Below, piece by piece: positions 1 through 7,897 of a stretch of 64,000 nt of DNA. The notes beneath the pieces were generated by a model. The model was given only the letters and a program-made list of their open reading frames with translations. It was not told the DNA's origin and made no database searches. Each line of letters starts with the position of its first letter. Position 1 is the stretch's first letter. A program made the position numbers and the translations under genes. This DNA comes from UBA11358 sp049517655 (GTDB taxonomy: Bacteria; Verrucomicrobiota; Verrucomicrobiia; Limisphaerales; UBA11358). The stretch lies in contig JBEKRQ010000002.1 in NCBI GenBank assembly GCA_049517655.1, positions 717,817-781,816 of the forward strand, in the 5' to 3' direction.

Positions 1-144
1 ATGCAGCGGCATCGGCGTGCAGTTGGATTTGCGGCAGAAGCCCGCAGCAACTCGTCAATTTTTTGAGACAAGCTCCCCTGAATTGACCGGCTTTGTGAGG
101 AAATCGCCGGCACCGGATTTCAACCCGGCTGACCAGCCAAACTG
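1..144 (-). pseudogene. Partial, frameshifted copy of a receiver-domain C-terminus
   Basis: Read on the minus strand, this stretch encodes SQFGWSAGLKSGAGDFLTKP and then VNSGELVSK, which parallels the C-terminal third of the neighbouring response regulator (SQFGRLAGLESGASEFLTKP). The frame then breaks in a run of six A (near 57-62), giving a premature TGA. Dropping one A restores KIDELLRA, the expected receiver end. The copy therefore looks like a tandem duplication of the 3' end of the regulator that has decayed by a homopolymer frameshift. It continues beyond the left edge of the window. It overlaps the stop of the intact regulator, which ends out of frame inside it. Confidence 0.7.
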
Positions 145-572
145 GGACAGGAACCTTTGAGTTCCGGCTCTGATTTATTCCGCGCTTTAGCTTTGGAAGA
201 CCCGCGCGCTCGCAGCAACTTGTCCACTTTTGAGACAAGTTCCTTTGGATTGAAGGGTTTTGTGAGGAATTCGCTGGCGCCAGATTCCAACCCAGCCAGC
301 CGGCCAAACTGACTGCACAAGCCTGTCAGCATGATAACCGGCACGGAAGCCGTCGCGGGATTTTTTCGCAATATTTCGCAAATATCGAATCCGTTTAAGC
401 CGGGCAACATCAGATCCAGCACAACCAAGTCGGGCAATATCGAACGGGTTTTTACGAGAGCGTCACTGCCATTGGCAGCCGTGCCAATTGCAAAACCTGC
501 CTTTTCCAAAACCAAACGGATTACTTCAAGTTGGTCTGCATCATCCTCTACGACGAGTATTTTTCTTCGCAT
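120..572 (-). CDS. Response regulator, single receiver (CheY-like) domain
   Basis: This 150-residue protein is a stand-alone REC domain. It opens with KILVVEDDADQ, which supplies the acidic pocket. The phosphoacceptor Asp lies in LPDLVVLDLMLPGLNG around residue 53, the Thr switch is in VIMLTG, and the conserved Lys is in FLTKPFNPKEL. There is no output domain. The last 30 residues (from about RGSSKAKARNK on) are basic and then non-homologous, because the reading frame runs out of frame into the duplicated tail described at 1-144. It probably signals through a partner histidine kinase or works as a diguanylate/chemotaxis-type adaptor. No partner kinase is visible. It is transcribed away from the small gene at 736. 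Confidence 0.9.
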   Translation of the reverse strand: MRRKILVVEDDADQLEVIRLVLEKAGFAIGTAANGSDALVKTRSILPDLVVLDLMLPGLNGFDICEILRKNPATASVPVIMLTGLCSQFGRLAGLESGASEFLTKPFNPKELVSKVDKLLRARGSSKAKARNKSEPELKGSCPSLAGQPG

Positions 573-632
573 AAAACAAGAGACTGGTTAAAAAAACGAC
601 AGTCAACCACTAGCAGGAATAATGCCATCATG

Positions 633-695
633 GAATGTTTGGGTGATGTAGGATTAACGTGAAGCGCACGTTAATCCTACATCACCCAAACATTC
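633..695. repeat. 29-bp perfect inverted repeat with 5-nt loop
   Basis: Arms 633-661 and 667-695 are perfectly complementary and separated by AAGCG. A second short complementary pair (ATGCCA near 622, TGGCAT near 712) suggests a longer imperfect stem. It sits between divergent genes (regulator start at 572, small gene at 736), so it is not an obvious terminator for either. There is no flanking T-run. A REP/MITE-like insertion or a cruciform regulatory element are both possible. Confidence 0.85.
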
Positions 696-735
696 GTTTT
701 CTGGCATATGAATTGCAGCACCAAATGCCGTGGTT

Positions 736-951
736 ATGAAAACGAATGCGTTAAAACTCTCCCAAGAGGTTTTGGGGCGCGTCGAGGTGGCGGACCTCAG
801 GCGCCCCACGCGGCGCGCCGTGCTTAGTTTGATGCGGCTTCAGCCGCGTGTGATGCGCATTTCCATGTCGAAGGACCGGCTGTTCGTCACGATTGAAGAC
901 CAGAGCAGCGGGGAAATTCCCCAGCCGGTGAAAATCACCCACATTGGCTGA
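736..951 (+). CDS. Small hypothetical protein (71 aa)
   Basis: A small basic protein beginning MKTNALKLSQEVLGRVEVAD. I do not recognise a named family. It has no signal peptide or membrane segment. The C-terminal half (MRISMSKDRLFVTIED) looks like a short beta-hairpin. A GTG two codons upstream (730) is an alternative start, but the ATG at 736 gives the more natural N-terminus. No strong Shine-Dalgarno sequence precedes either. The next gene (DUF4230) converges on it with a 28-nt gap. The open frame and plausible codon use support a real gene, but function is unknown. Confidence 0.6.
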   Translation: MKTNALKLSQEVLGRVEVADLRRPTRRAVLSLMRLQPRVMRISMSKDRLFVTIEDQSSGEIPQPVKITHIG

Positions 952-979
952 AATTGAGGCACTGCTTCGTATCCCAAGT

Positions 980-1561
980 TCATTTCGAGAACTCGATTTG
1001 CTCAAAACCCGCCTTGTGCAGGAATAAAGCCAGTTCCAGCCTCGCTCGTTTGTCCGCCTCATCCAAAATGCCGTCTGCGCGCGCGGCGCGGCGAATGTCG
1101 TCCACCGCGTTCTGACGGGCGGTTTGCTCGAGGTTTTTGTCGAATACGCGCAACAGGCCGGTCGTATGATCAATGACCTGGCTTTGCTTGTCATCAAGGT
1201 AGGCATCGGTGATTTGCGGAGGCGGCAGGCGCAGGGAAATTGTTTTGCCGGAAATCGCCACTTCATCATGCTGAAGCCGTTTGAGGTCGACGCCCGCCTT
1301 GACGACGCCATGCGCGAGCAGCAGCACGCGGTTTTCACCATACCATTTGGCGTCTTCGAGAATAACGACTTTTTCCAAAACGTATTTGACGGTGACCAGA
1401 TCGGAGAGAGCCTGCACCTGCTCGACAACTGTTGCGGTGTTTTCCTCATGCAAACCCGACCCCGCCTTCATCCAGCGTGTGACTGTAAAGCCGAGCCAGA
1501 TGCCCGCACCGAAAACCACCAGCGTTGCCACTGTCCAAAAAATAATCTTCAACCGTTGCAT
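980..1561 (-). CDS. DUF4230-type membrane-anchored protein
   Basis: From the ATG at 1561 (MQRLKIIFWTVATL) the protein is 193 residues. It has one N-terminal transmembrane helix (IIFWTVATLVVFGAGIWLGF) and a soluble domain outside. The domain has the features of DUF4230: TATVVEQVQALSDLVTVKYV near its start, then KWYGENRVLLLAHGVVKAGVDL and a lipoprotein-like C-terminal helical tail. The frame stays open 51 codons upstream of the chosen start, but that part is encoded by a purine/pyrimidine micro-repeat and is unlikely to be translated. Function of the family is unknown; localisation is probably the inner membrane. Confidence 0.75.
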   Translation of the reverse strand: MQRLKIIFWTVATLVVFGAGIWLGFTVTRWMKAGSGLHEENTATVVEQVQALSDLVTVKYVLEKVVILEDAKWYGENRVLLLAHGVVKAGVDLKRLQHDEVAISGKTISLRLPPPQITDAYLDDKQSQVIDHTTGLLRVFDKNLEQTARQNAVDDIRRAARADGILDEADKRARLELALFLHKAGFEQIEFSK

Positions 1562-1572
1562 GACGGCAAAGT

Positions 1573-1603
1573 AAGGGGCAAGGAGCAGGAAGCAAGGAGC
1601 AAG
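1573..1603. repeat. Polypurine micro-repeat (AGGAGCA / GCAAGGAGC units)
   Basis: AAGGGGCAAGGAGCAGGAAG followed by CAAGGAGCAAG lies just upstream of the DUF4230 start. It consists of near-repeats of GCAAGGAGCAGGAA. Slippage-type repeats of this kind recur in intergenic DNA of environmental bacteria. It falsely lengthens the open frame upstream of the DUF4230 gene. Confidence 0.5.
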
Positions 1604-1689
1604 TAAACCTGTCCGTGTGGAAGCCGTGTTCGAGGGCTGGCGCGCTTTTCTGGGTTGACCACTGAGGCAATCAGGTTTGAAATTCGCGC

Positions 1690-2493
1690 ATGAAAGGATT
1701 GTGCCGGCATCCATTCCGTGTGACGGGACGGTTCTTTTGGTTTGCCGGTGAAGTTATACTCGCCGTGGTTGATTTTTTGTTTCACTGTGCATTCCGCTCA
1801 AAAAAATCCGGGCTGGCTAAACGTGCTTTATGGTTGCACCGGGCATCCCGCCGCACCCTGCGAATTTTCAAACTCGAACCGCAGGTCACCGGTCCGATTC
1901 CGTCGAGCGGTTTGCTCGTGTCCAATCATCTGAGTTACCTCGACATATTGGTGTTCACGTCGATCACGCCCGCCGTGTTTGTTGCCAAACGCGAAATCAA
2001 ATACTGGCCGGTCATCGGCTGGCTCGCAACGCTGGCGGGAACGTTGTTCATTGACCGCAAACGGCGGACTGACGTCAGGCAATTGGCTGAAGAAATTCGA
2101 ACCGTTCTCAACCAGGGCACGCTCGTGATTTTGTTTCCGGAAGGAACCAATTCAGGTGGCCGGGATGTTCTGCCTTTCAAATCGTCTTTGCTCGAACCGG
2201 CTGTGCGGCAGACCCATCCGATTACGGTCGGATGCATCGGATATGCGCTGGAGGATGGCGACGTGAGCGAGGAAGTTTGTTACTGGCGGGACATGACATT
2301 TTTCCCGCACATGTTGAACCTCCTGAGCAAACGCGCGGTGCGGGCTTTTGTCCGATTCGCCCGATTCGAGCGCAGCAGAACCGACCGCAAAGAACTCGCG
2401 CAACAACTGCGCCTGGAAGTTTTGAAGTTAAAGGGAGGTTTCGTTAAGGAAAATTGCGAAGAGTCAAAAATCCCATCCGGGACTTTGAGTTGA
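1690..2493 (+). CDS. 1-acyl-sn-glycerol-3-phosphate acyltransferase (PlsC family)
   Basis: This enzyme transfers an acyl chain to lysophosphatidate (or a related lyso-lipid) at the membrane during phospholipid synthesis. The family HX4D motif is seen as NHLSYLD at about residue 78. The substrate-binding FPEGTNSGG motif lies near residue 150, and TLFIDRKRRTDVRQL between them is typical. A hydrophobic segment (FFWFAGEVILAVVDFLFHCAF) near the N-terminus should anchor it. Length (267 aa) is normal. It is divergent from the DUF4230 gene and convergent with the DUF1232 gene. Its specificity (glycerolipid or ornithine-lipid) cannot be decided from sequence. Confidence 0.88.
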   Translation: MKGLCRHPFRVTGRFFWFAGEVILAVVDFLFHCAFRSKKSGLAKRALWLHRASRRTLRIFKLEPQVTGPIPSSGLLVSNHLSYLDILVFTSITPAVFVAKREIKYWPVIGWLATLAGTLFIDRKRRTDVRQLAEEIRTVLNQGTLVILFPEGTNSGGRDVLPFKSSLLEPAVRQTHPITVGCIGYALEDGDVSEEVCYWRDMTFFPHMLNLLSKRAVRAFVRFARFERSRTDRKELAQQLRLEVLKLKGGFVKENCEESKIPSGTLS

Positions 2494-2558
2494 GACAGCG
2501 TAATTTTTAACAGAGCGGAAGCCAAAATTCAGCGGGGGTCTTGCGGTCAAAACCCGTC

Positions 2559-2963
2559 TCACGGCTGGCTTGTGATTTTCTGCCAGTTGACGCCCTGCAC
2601 TCCGGCGTAAATGGCAAAGGTCTTTTCGTTTTGAATGAGTACGGCGCGCACCACACTCGAATCATCCGCGCGGCCAAGCTCAAGAATGCCTTCCGGGATG
2701 ATGCCTATTTTTTTATGCGCGTAGATCAGCGCGAACACCGCCTGCGCGACCGCGGTATAGGTCAAATCCTTGTAAGCGCCTTCGACTGCGTCCTCAACGG
2801 CATCGGCGAGAAATTCCAGTTGATCCACGAGATGCGGAAATTTCGGCGCGTGGATCTGGGTGAATTCGAGCTTCCACTGCGGCAACTGATGCAGGACTTT
2901 TTGCGCGATGGCCGGCGTGATGCTACCGGCGGCATTGTTCACGAATTTCGCAATTTCAGGCAT
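2559..2963 (-). CDS. DUF1232 / YkvA-like protein
   Basis: A 134-residue protein. Its second half carries a DUF1232-like core: YKDLTYTAVAQAVFALIY followed by GIIPEGILELGRADDSSVV, matching the family pattern of a proline-containing turn, a G/D-rich turn (LiPd..lG..DD) and a following helix. The amphipathic N-terminal region (MPEIAKFVNNAAGSITPAIA) has no signal peptide. Family members are small membrane-associated proteins of unknown role. It lies between plsC (convergent) and argB (divergent) and shares no obvious operon. Confidence 0.7.
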   Translation of the reverse strand: MPEIAKFVNNAAGSITPAIAQKVLHQLPQWKLEFTQIHAPKFPHLVDQLEFLADAVEDAVEGAYKDLTYTAVAQAVFALIYAHKKIGIIPEGILELGRADDSSVVRAVLIQNEKTFAIYAGVQGVNWQKITSQP

Positions 2964-3062
2964 AACGGCGCCAACTTATGGAAAACCCCGCGCCAGCGAA
3001 AGTAAAAATGTTATAACAAACACGCTTCCATTCACTGCCGGATTTCTGCTAGGAATAAGCCC

Positions 3063-3944
3063 GTGCAAAATTTAATCGCCAAAGCCGAAACACTGCTTGA
3101 AGCGCTGCCGTATATCCAGAAATTTGGCTGCGCAACATTCGTCATCAAATACGGCGGCAGTTTCATGGATTCGCCCGACGCCAACGTCCGCAGCAGCGTC
3201 GCGCGCGACATCGTTTTCCTCGAAGCCGTCGAAATCAATCCCGTCGTCGTTCACGGCGGTGGCAAGGCCATCACGCGTGCGATGGAAAAAGCCGGGCTGA
3301 AGGCGAATTTCATCCAGGGCCAGCGCGTCACCGACGAAGCGGCGGTAAAAATTGTGGACGACGTTTTATCGCGCGAAATCAATCCCCAAATCGTCGCCAC
3401 CATCAATTCACTCGGCGGTCAGGCGAAGGGTTTTGCCGGCACGGATATTTTTAAGTGCCGGAAACTTTGGCTCGAAGACCCGGATAAGCCCGGTTCAAAA
3501 ATTGACCCCGGTTTCGTCGGAGAAGTCACGAGCGTGAACGCCAAACCGTTGCTCGATTGCATCAAGCGCGGTGTCACGCCGATCATCAGCCCGACCGCGC
3601 GCGGCGAGGATGGCAGGATTTACAACTGCAACGCCGACGTGGCTGCCGCACAAACCGCCATCGCACTCAAGGCTCGGCGGCTCGTTTTTATGAGCGACGT
3701 GCCCGGTTTGTTGCACGACGTGAACAAGCCGGATTCGGTTATTCCACATCTTAAAACGGATGAAGTGGATGCGCTCAAAAAATCCGGCGTGATAGACAGA
3801 GGCATGATTCCAAAGGTGGACGGCGCTGTGGCCGCCATCCAATCCGGTGTGGAAAAAGTTTCATTCGTGGATGGCCGCGTGCCGCACGCTGTGTTGCTGG
3901 AAATCTTCACGGATGAAGGTGTCGGGACGGAAATTGTTTCGTGA
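3063..3944 (+). CDS. argB: Acetylglutamate kinase
   Basis: Catalyses phosphorylation of N-acetyl-L-glutamate, the second step of arginine biosynthesis, in the cytoplasm. Amino-acid-kinase motifs are visible: VIKYGGSFMDS (phosphate-binding Lys/Gly-Gly), VVVHGGGKAITRAM (substrate loop), NCNADVAAAQTAIAL and the C-terminal GMIPKVDGAVAAI. Length (293 aa) fits the hexameric/trimeric bacterial enzyme. The start is a GTG preceded by AGGAATAA. argD follows after 48 nt and argF after that, forming an arg cluster. An N-terminal helix (MQNLIAKAETLLEALPYI) like that of arginine-inhibited enzymes suggests feedback control, but this is inference. Confidence 0.96.
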   Translation: MQNLIAKAETLLEALPYIQKFGCATFVIKYGGSFMDSPDANVRSSVARDIVFLEAVEINPVVVHGGGKAITRAMEKAGLKANFIQGQRVTDEAAVKIVDDVLSREINPQIVATINSLGGQAKGFAGTDIFKCRKLWLEDPDKPGSKIDPGFVGEVTSVNAKPLLDCIKRGVTPIISPTARGEDGRIYNCNADVAAAQTAIALKARRLVFMSDVPGLLHDVNKPDSVIPHLKTDEVDALKKSGVIDRGMIPKVDGAVAAIQSGVEKVSFVDGRVPHAVLLEIFTDEGVGTEIVS

Positions 3945-3952
3945 ATTTTTTA

Positions 3953-3980
3953 CTCCGCGTTTCCGCGCTTCTGTGGTTAA
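3953..3980 (+). repeat. Copy of dispersed CTCCGCG..CTGTGGTTAA repeat
   Basis: CTCCGCGTTTCCGCGCTTCT followed by GTGGTTAA closely matches (with a few C/T changes) the reverse complement of the arm at 7830-7853. The same GC-rich sequence thus appears in two separate intergenic gaps. Here it fills most of the argB-argD gap. Confidence 0.55.
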
Positions 3981-3992
3981 TATCCGCCGACA

Positions 3993-5276
3993 ATGAAAGA
4001 AAATGTTTCGACATCCATCGTCCAAAATCAATTTGAGACGATTCGCGAATTGTTCAGCAAGAACGTCGTGCCGAGCTACGGGCGCTTCGACCTTGCCTTC
4101 AGTCACGGTGCGGGCAGCTATCTGTTTGATGTCGCGGGCAAACGCTATCTCGACCTTGGCGCGGGCATCGCCGTGTGCTGCCTCGGCCACGCGCACCCGG
4201 CCATCACCGAGGCGCTGGTCGAGCAATCGCGGAAACTCATCCACGTCTCGAACCTTTATTTTACCGAACCGCAGGGCCGTCTGGCCGCCGAACTCGTCAA
4301 ACGCATCGGCCCGGGCAAATGTTTTTTTGCCAACAGCGGCGCAGAAGCCAATGAAGGCCTATTCAAACTGGCGCGCAAGTTCGGCCACGACGAAGGCCGA
4401 TTTGAAATTCTGACGGCAACAAATTCCTTTCACGGTCGGACGCTGGCCGGTATTGCCGCGACCGGTCAGGACAAGGTCAAAAAAGGGTTCGGGCCGATGA
4501 CGCCGGGCTTCCGGCATGTGCCGTTCAACGATTTGGCAGCCGCGCGCGACGCGATTTCGCCTGCGACTGTCGCTATTATGATTGAGGGCGTGCAGGGTGA
4601 GGGAGGCATTACGCCCGCCACGCCGGAATACCTGCTCGGCCTGCGCGCCTTGTGCGACGAGAAGAAAATCCTGCTGTTCATGGACGGTGTGCAGTGCGGG
4701 CATTATCGCACCGGAAAATTTCAAAGTTTTCAACGGATTTTGGAAAACGTTACCGGTGACGAAAAGTTTCTACCCGACGGCATTTCAATGGCCAAATCGC
4801 TCGGCGGCGGGTTTCCCATCGGCGCGTTTTGGGTGCGTGCGCCATTCGCAGATTTGCTGGGACCAGGCACGCACGCCTCAACGTTCGGCGGCACGCCGCT
4901 GGCCTGCGCCGTCGCGCTCAAAGTGCTCGAAGTCATCGAACGCGACCGGCTCGACAATAATGCGCGCAAACTCGGCGAATGGTTGAAAAAGGAATTGGAA
5001 CGGCTTGCGAAAACCTATCCACAAGCGGTCAAACGGGCGCGCGGGCTTGGTTTCATGCTGGGAATGGAATTGGCCGAAAAAGAGAAAATTCCGGCGTTCG
5101 CATCGAGTGACAAAACCACAGCGGTGCAATTTGTGAATCGCCTGCATGAAATCGGCGTGCTCACGATTCCGGCCGGCGCACAAATTGTGCGGCTGCTGCC
5201 GCCGCTGAATCTTAAGCCGCAGGAAGCGGGCGAAGGCGTTGCAAAAATCGAGGAAGTCATCAAATCGCTTGTGTGA
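3993..5276 (+). CDS. argD: Acetylornithine aminotransferase
   Basis: A class III PLP-dependent aminotransferase that converts N-acetylglutamate semialdehyde to N-acetylornithine (arginine pathway). Seen: GKRYLDLGAGIAVCCLGHAH (N-terminal signature), FFANSGAEANEGLFKLAR (cofactor phosphate), FHGRTLAGIAATGQ, MIEGVQGEGGI, and the Schiff-base lysine in SMAKSLGGGFPIGAF near residue 270. The D-to-G change (MDGVQCGHYRTG where MDEVQTG is usual) is a small departure in the PLP-ring region. At 427 aa it is slightly long because of an N-terminal extension (MKENVSTSIVQNQFETIREL). It sits between argB and argF, 48 nt and 62 nt apart, probably cotranscribed. Confidence 0.95.
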   Translation: MKENVSTSIVQNQFETIRELFSKNVVPSYGRFDLAFSHGAGSYLFDVAGKRYLDLGAGIAVCCLGHAHPAITEALVEQSRKLIHVSNLYFTEPQGRLAAELVKRIGPGKCFFANSGAEANEGLFKLARKFGHDEGRFEILTATNSFHGRTLAGIAATGQDKVKKGFGPMTPGFRHVPFNDLAAARDAISPATVAIMIEGVQGEGGITPATPEYLLGLRALCDEKKILLFMDGVQCGHYRTGKFQSFQRILENVTGDEKFLPDGISMAKSLGGGFPIGAFWVRAPFADLLGPGTHASTFGGTPLACAVALKVLEVIERDRLDNNARKLGEWLKKELERLAKTYPQAVKRARGLGFMLGMELAEKEKIPAFASSDKTTAVQFVNRLHEIGVLTIPAGAQIVRLLPPLNLKPQEAGEGVAKIEEVIKSLV

Positions 5277-5284
5277 TTTGGCGC

Positions 5285-5312
5285 TGGAATTTCGTTTGCC
5301 AGAGGTTATAAT
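5285..5312 (+). promoter_or_regulatory. Possible internal promoter upstream of argF
   Basis: A perfect TATAAT (5307-5312) lies 27 nt before the argF ATG, but the -35 candidate TGGAAT (5285-5290, 16-nt spacer) is weak. GGGAG, 8-12 nt before the ATG, is a good ribosome-binding site. A secondary promoter inside the arg cluster is plausible only. Confidence 0.3.
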
Positions 5313-5338
5313 CCCCTCTTTCTCGCGGGAGAATTGAA

Positions 5339-6235
5339 ATGAAACATCTGTTGTCATTGGAAAAATTGCCGCGGGCGGATTTTGAAAAAATTCTGCGCGA
5401 CGCCGCTGTGTTCAAACACGAGCGCGGTCATCACAAAACACAGCCGCTGGCCGGACAAACGTGGGCGTTGATGTTTTCCAAATCGTCCACGCGCACGCGG
5501 GTTTCATTTGAAGTCGGCATCCACGAACTCGGCGGGCGGCCAATGTTTCTCAATGCCAATGACATCCAGCTCGGTCGCGGCGAACCGATCAAGGACACCG
5601 CGCGCGTGCTGGGCCGGATGATTCACGGCGCGGTCATCCGCACCTTTGAGCAAAGCGACGTCGAGGAATTCGCCCGATTTTCCGGCGTTCCGACCATCAA
5701 CGCGCTGACCGACGACGAGCATCCGTGCCAGATTCTCGCGGACATTTTTTCATTCCGGGAAAAGCGGGGACCGATTGCGGGCAAAACCGTCGCGTTCATC
5801 GGCGACGGCGCGTGCAACGTGGCGAACTCATGGATTTTTGCGGCGGCAAAACTGGGTTTTGAATTGCGCATTGCCGCGCCCAAAAAGTTTCAACCATCCG
5901 CTGCTTTATTAAAGCGGGTGGGCGGAAAAATCATCAGCACCGATGATTTGCAAGCCGTTGCGAAAGGCGCGGATTTGCTTTACACCGACGTTTGGGTTTC
6001 GATGGGCAAGGAAGCCGAGGCCGCCGAGCGCCTGAAAATTTTGAGCGGCTATCAAATTAATCAAAAACTCGTGAAACTAGCCAAGCCCGACGCGCTGGTG
6101 ATGCATTGTCTGCCTGCATATCGCGGCAAGGAGATCGACGACGCGACGCTCGAAGCCAACGCGGACACGATTTTCGAGGAAGCCGAAAACCGGTTGCACG
6201 TGCAGAAGGCGATTTTGAACTGGGCGGTGAGTTAA
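5339..6235 (+). CDS. argF: Ornithine carbamoyltransferase
   Basis: Carbamoylates ornithine to citrulline. Carbamoyl-phosphate-binding SKSSTRTRVSFEVG is at about residue 50, with HPCQILAD (around 127) and the ornithine/C-terminal HCLPAYRGKEI signature (around 260). Length of 298 aa is normal. A good Shine-Dalgarno (CGGGAGAA) precedes the ATG. The last 47 codons exist a second time, diverged by roughly a fifth at DNA level, at 7686-7826. This suggests that this argF and the serine hydrolase behind it were inserted or exchanged by recombination at an older argF 3' end. Confidence 0.96.
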   Translation: MKHLLSLEKLPRADFEKILRDAAVFKHERGHHKTQPLAGQTWALMFSKSSTRTRVSFEVGIHELGGRPMFLNANDIQLGRGEPIKDTARVLGRMIHGAVIRTFEQSDVEEFARFSGVPTINALTDDEHPCQILADIFSFREKRGPIAGKTVAFIGDGACNVANSWIFAAAKLGFELRIAAPKKFQPSAALLKRVGGKIISTDDLQAVAKGADLLYTDVWVSMGKEAEAAERLKILSGYQINQKLVKLAKPDALVMHCLPAYRGKEIDDATLEANADTIFEEAENRLHVQKAILNWAVS

Positions 6236-6326
6236 ACCGCGGAACGACGGCCCCTGTCGGGGCGAAGTCAAACGAAGACCGATCCGACCGCGATAAAATA
6301 CGATTGAAACGTCAAAATCCGATCTA

Positions 6327-7574
6327 TTGAGACCTCCGGGTTCATCCGATGAGGACAACGCCCCGGTCAATGTTGATGCCATCCTGCAATCGACACTCGG
6401 CAGGGGAGGCGAACGTTTCGGCATGGTCGCCGCCGTTCTGCGGGGCGAGCGCATCATCGCCCAAGGTGCCGCCGGGGTTCGAAAGAGAGGGACCGCAGAA
6501 CGCATCACGCTCGATGATCGATTTCACCTTGGTTCCTGCGGCAAAGCCATGACCGCGACGCTCGTCGCGATGCTCGTCGAGGAAGGCAAGCTAAATTGGA
6601 CCACCACATTGGGCGAAGTTTTTGCCGACACGGTGAAGCCCATGCACCCGGCGTGGGAGAAAGTGACATTGCGGCAGGTTCTCGCACACCGCTCCGGCTT
6701 GCCCTTGGACCCGGACGGTCTAGGTTGGGTGTTTAACCACCTGTTCCTCGCACCCTACGCCAGCTTGCGCAGCCTTCCCGAGTCGATGCGTTCTTCCGAG
6801 GAAACTTTGCCGCAGCAACGCCTGGAAATCGCGAGGCAGGCCCTTTCGCGCCCGCCGAAAATCCCTCCGGGCACCAAATACTGGTATTCCAATGTCGGCT
6901 ACATTCTCGCGGGGGCAGTGCTGGAACACCTCACCGGTCGTGCGTGGGAAGACCTGATGCGCGAACGACTGTTTCAGCCACTGGGCATCAGCACGGGCGG
7001 ATTCGGGCCGCCGGGCGCCGCTGGTAAAACCGATCAACCCTGGGGCCACTCCTCGGTCGTTGGCAAACCGATTGACCCGGGCAGCCCTGCCGCGCAATTC
7101 CCATTGTACTACGCCCCCGCCGGCATGGCACACATGACAATTACAGATTGGGCAAAATTTATCGGGCTCCATTTGCGCGGAGATCCGGCCAATCCGCATC
7201 GCCAGGCCGCGCTGCTCAAGCTGGATACATTTGCGGAATTGCACGCGGTCGCACCCGCCACAACTTCTAAGGGGTGGGTAATGCGCGGGACAACCTTCCT
7301 GTGCACTGGTGATGCCGCACCCGCCGTAACTTACTGTGCCGGATGGTTTATCAGCCCAGCCGGTTGGGCAAAAGGCACCCAGCCTGGAGACACCGGCCGC
7401 CGTTTCTGGACCGGCGGAAGCAACGGACAGTGGCTCTGCGCCGCGTTCATCGCACCCGAAATTGACTTTGCCGTGCTCGTCGCGTGCAACCGCGGCCTGG
7501 ACATCGCTATCTGGAAAACCCGCCAGGCGGCCAGGGCATTGATTCGGGCATTTGCGCCTAAACAAACCTCATGA
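6327..7574 (+). CDS. Serine hydrolase, beta-lactamase/DD-peptidase (class C-like) family
   Basis: A 415-residue serine hydrolase of the beta-lactamase fold. The nucleophile motif SxxK is SCGK in FHLGSCGKAMTATLVAML at about residue 70. The tyrosine motif YxN is YSN in TKYWYSNVGYILAGAVLEHL, and the third motif region is FWTGGSNGQW. The start is TTG at 6327, and the frame is closed upstream by a TAA at 6294. No signal peptide is visible, although many relatives are exported, so the N-terminus may be truncated or misplaced. It lies between argF and an argF fragment, as passenger of the recombined segment. Substrate (peptide, ester or lactam) is unknown. Confidence 0.85.
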   Translation: MRPPGSSDEDNAPVNVDAILQSTLGRGGERFGMVAAVLRGERIIAQGAAGVRKRGTAERITLDDRFHLGSCGKAMTATLVAMLVEEGKLNWTTTLGEVFADTVKPMHPAWEKVTLRQVLAHRSGLPLDPDGLGWVFNHLFLAPYASLRSLPESMRSSEETLPQQRLEIARQALSRPPKIPPGTKYWYSNVGYILAGAVLEHLTGRAWEDLMRERLFQPLGISTGGFGPPGAAGKTDQPWGHSSVVGKPIDPGSPAAQFPLYYAPAGMAHMTITDWAKFIGLHLRGDPANPHRQAALLKLDTFAELHAVAPATTSKGWVMRGTTFLCTGDAAPAVTYCAGWFISPAGWAKGTQPGDTGRRFWTGGSNGQWLCAAFIAPEIDFAVLVACNRGLDIAIWKTRQAARALIRAFAPKQTS

Positions 7575-7685
7575 CACCGGTCCGGTCCGGAAGTTGAGGG
7601 CGGGTGCCAAGATGATCGGGTGCTGATTTGTTGAAGTTGCTTGAGCGGGTTACTTTCTCCTTCGCGTTGGCCTCGGCCCACGCCG

Positions 7686-7826
7686 TTGGTGATGCATTGT
7701 CTGCCGGCATATCGCGGCAAGGAAATCGACGCGGAAACATTCGAGGCAAACGCCGATACGATTTTCACCCAGGCTGAAAACCGGCTCCATGTGCAGAAGG
7801 CGGTTTTGAACTGGGCGGTTTCCTGA
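7686..7826 (+). pseudogene. Fragment of a second, diverged argF 3' end
   Basis: Encodes LVMHCLPAYRGKEIDAETFE and then EANADTIF, ENRLHVQKAVLNWAVS and a stop. This is the C-terminal 46 residues of ornithine carbamoyltransferase, differing from the full argF by several substitutions and many silent changes. Upstream of 7686 the homology stops abruptly in non-coding DNA. It is best explained as the tail of an older argF left after the 5' part was replaced or displaced. Confidence 0.88.
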
Positions 7827-7829
7827 CTC

Positions 7830-7893
7830 ACCGCAGAGGCGCGGAGACGCGGAGAAAAGTAATTGAAACTCTGCACCTCGGCGTCTCTGCGGT
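7830..7893. terminator. Imperfect inverted repeat (ACCGCAGAG...CTCTGCGGT) between convergent genes
   Basis: ACCGCAGAG (7830-7838) pairs with CTCTGCGGT (7885-7893), and the flanking GGCGCGGAGACGC and GGCGTCT extend the match imperfectly. It lies between the argF remnant and the 3' end of the pseudouridine synthase gene, so it could act as a bidirectional terminator. It has no T-run. The same sequence family recurs at 3953-3980. Confidence 0.5.
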
Positions 7894-7897
7894 TAAA

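Noticed and set aside
1562..1714. N-terminal extension of the DUF4230 gene
   Set aside because: It is encoded by a purine-rich micro-repeat and overlaps the PlsC gene start region.
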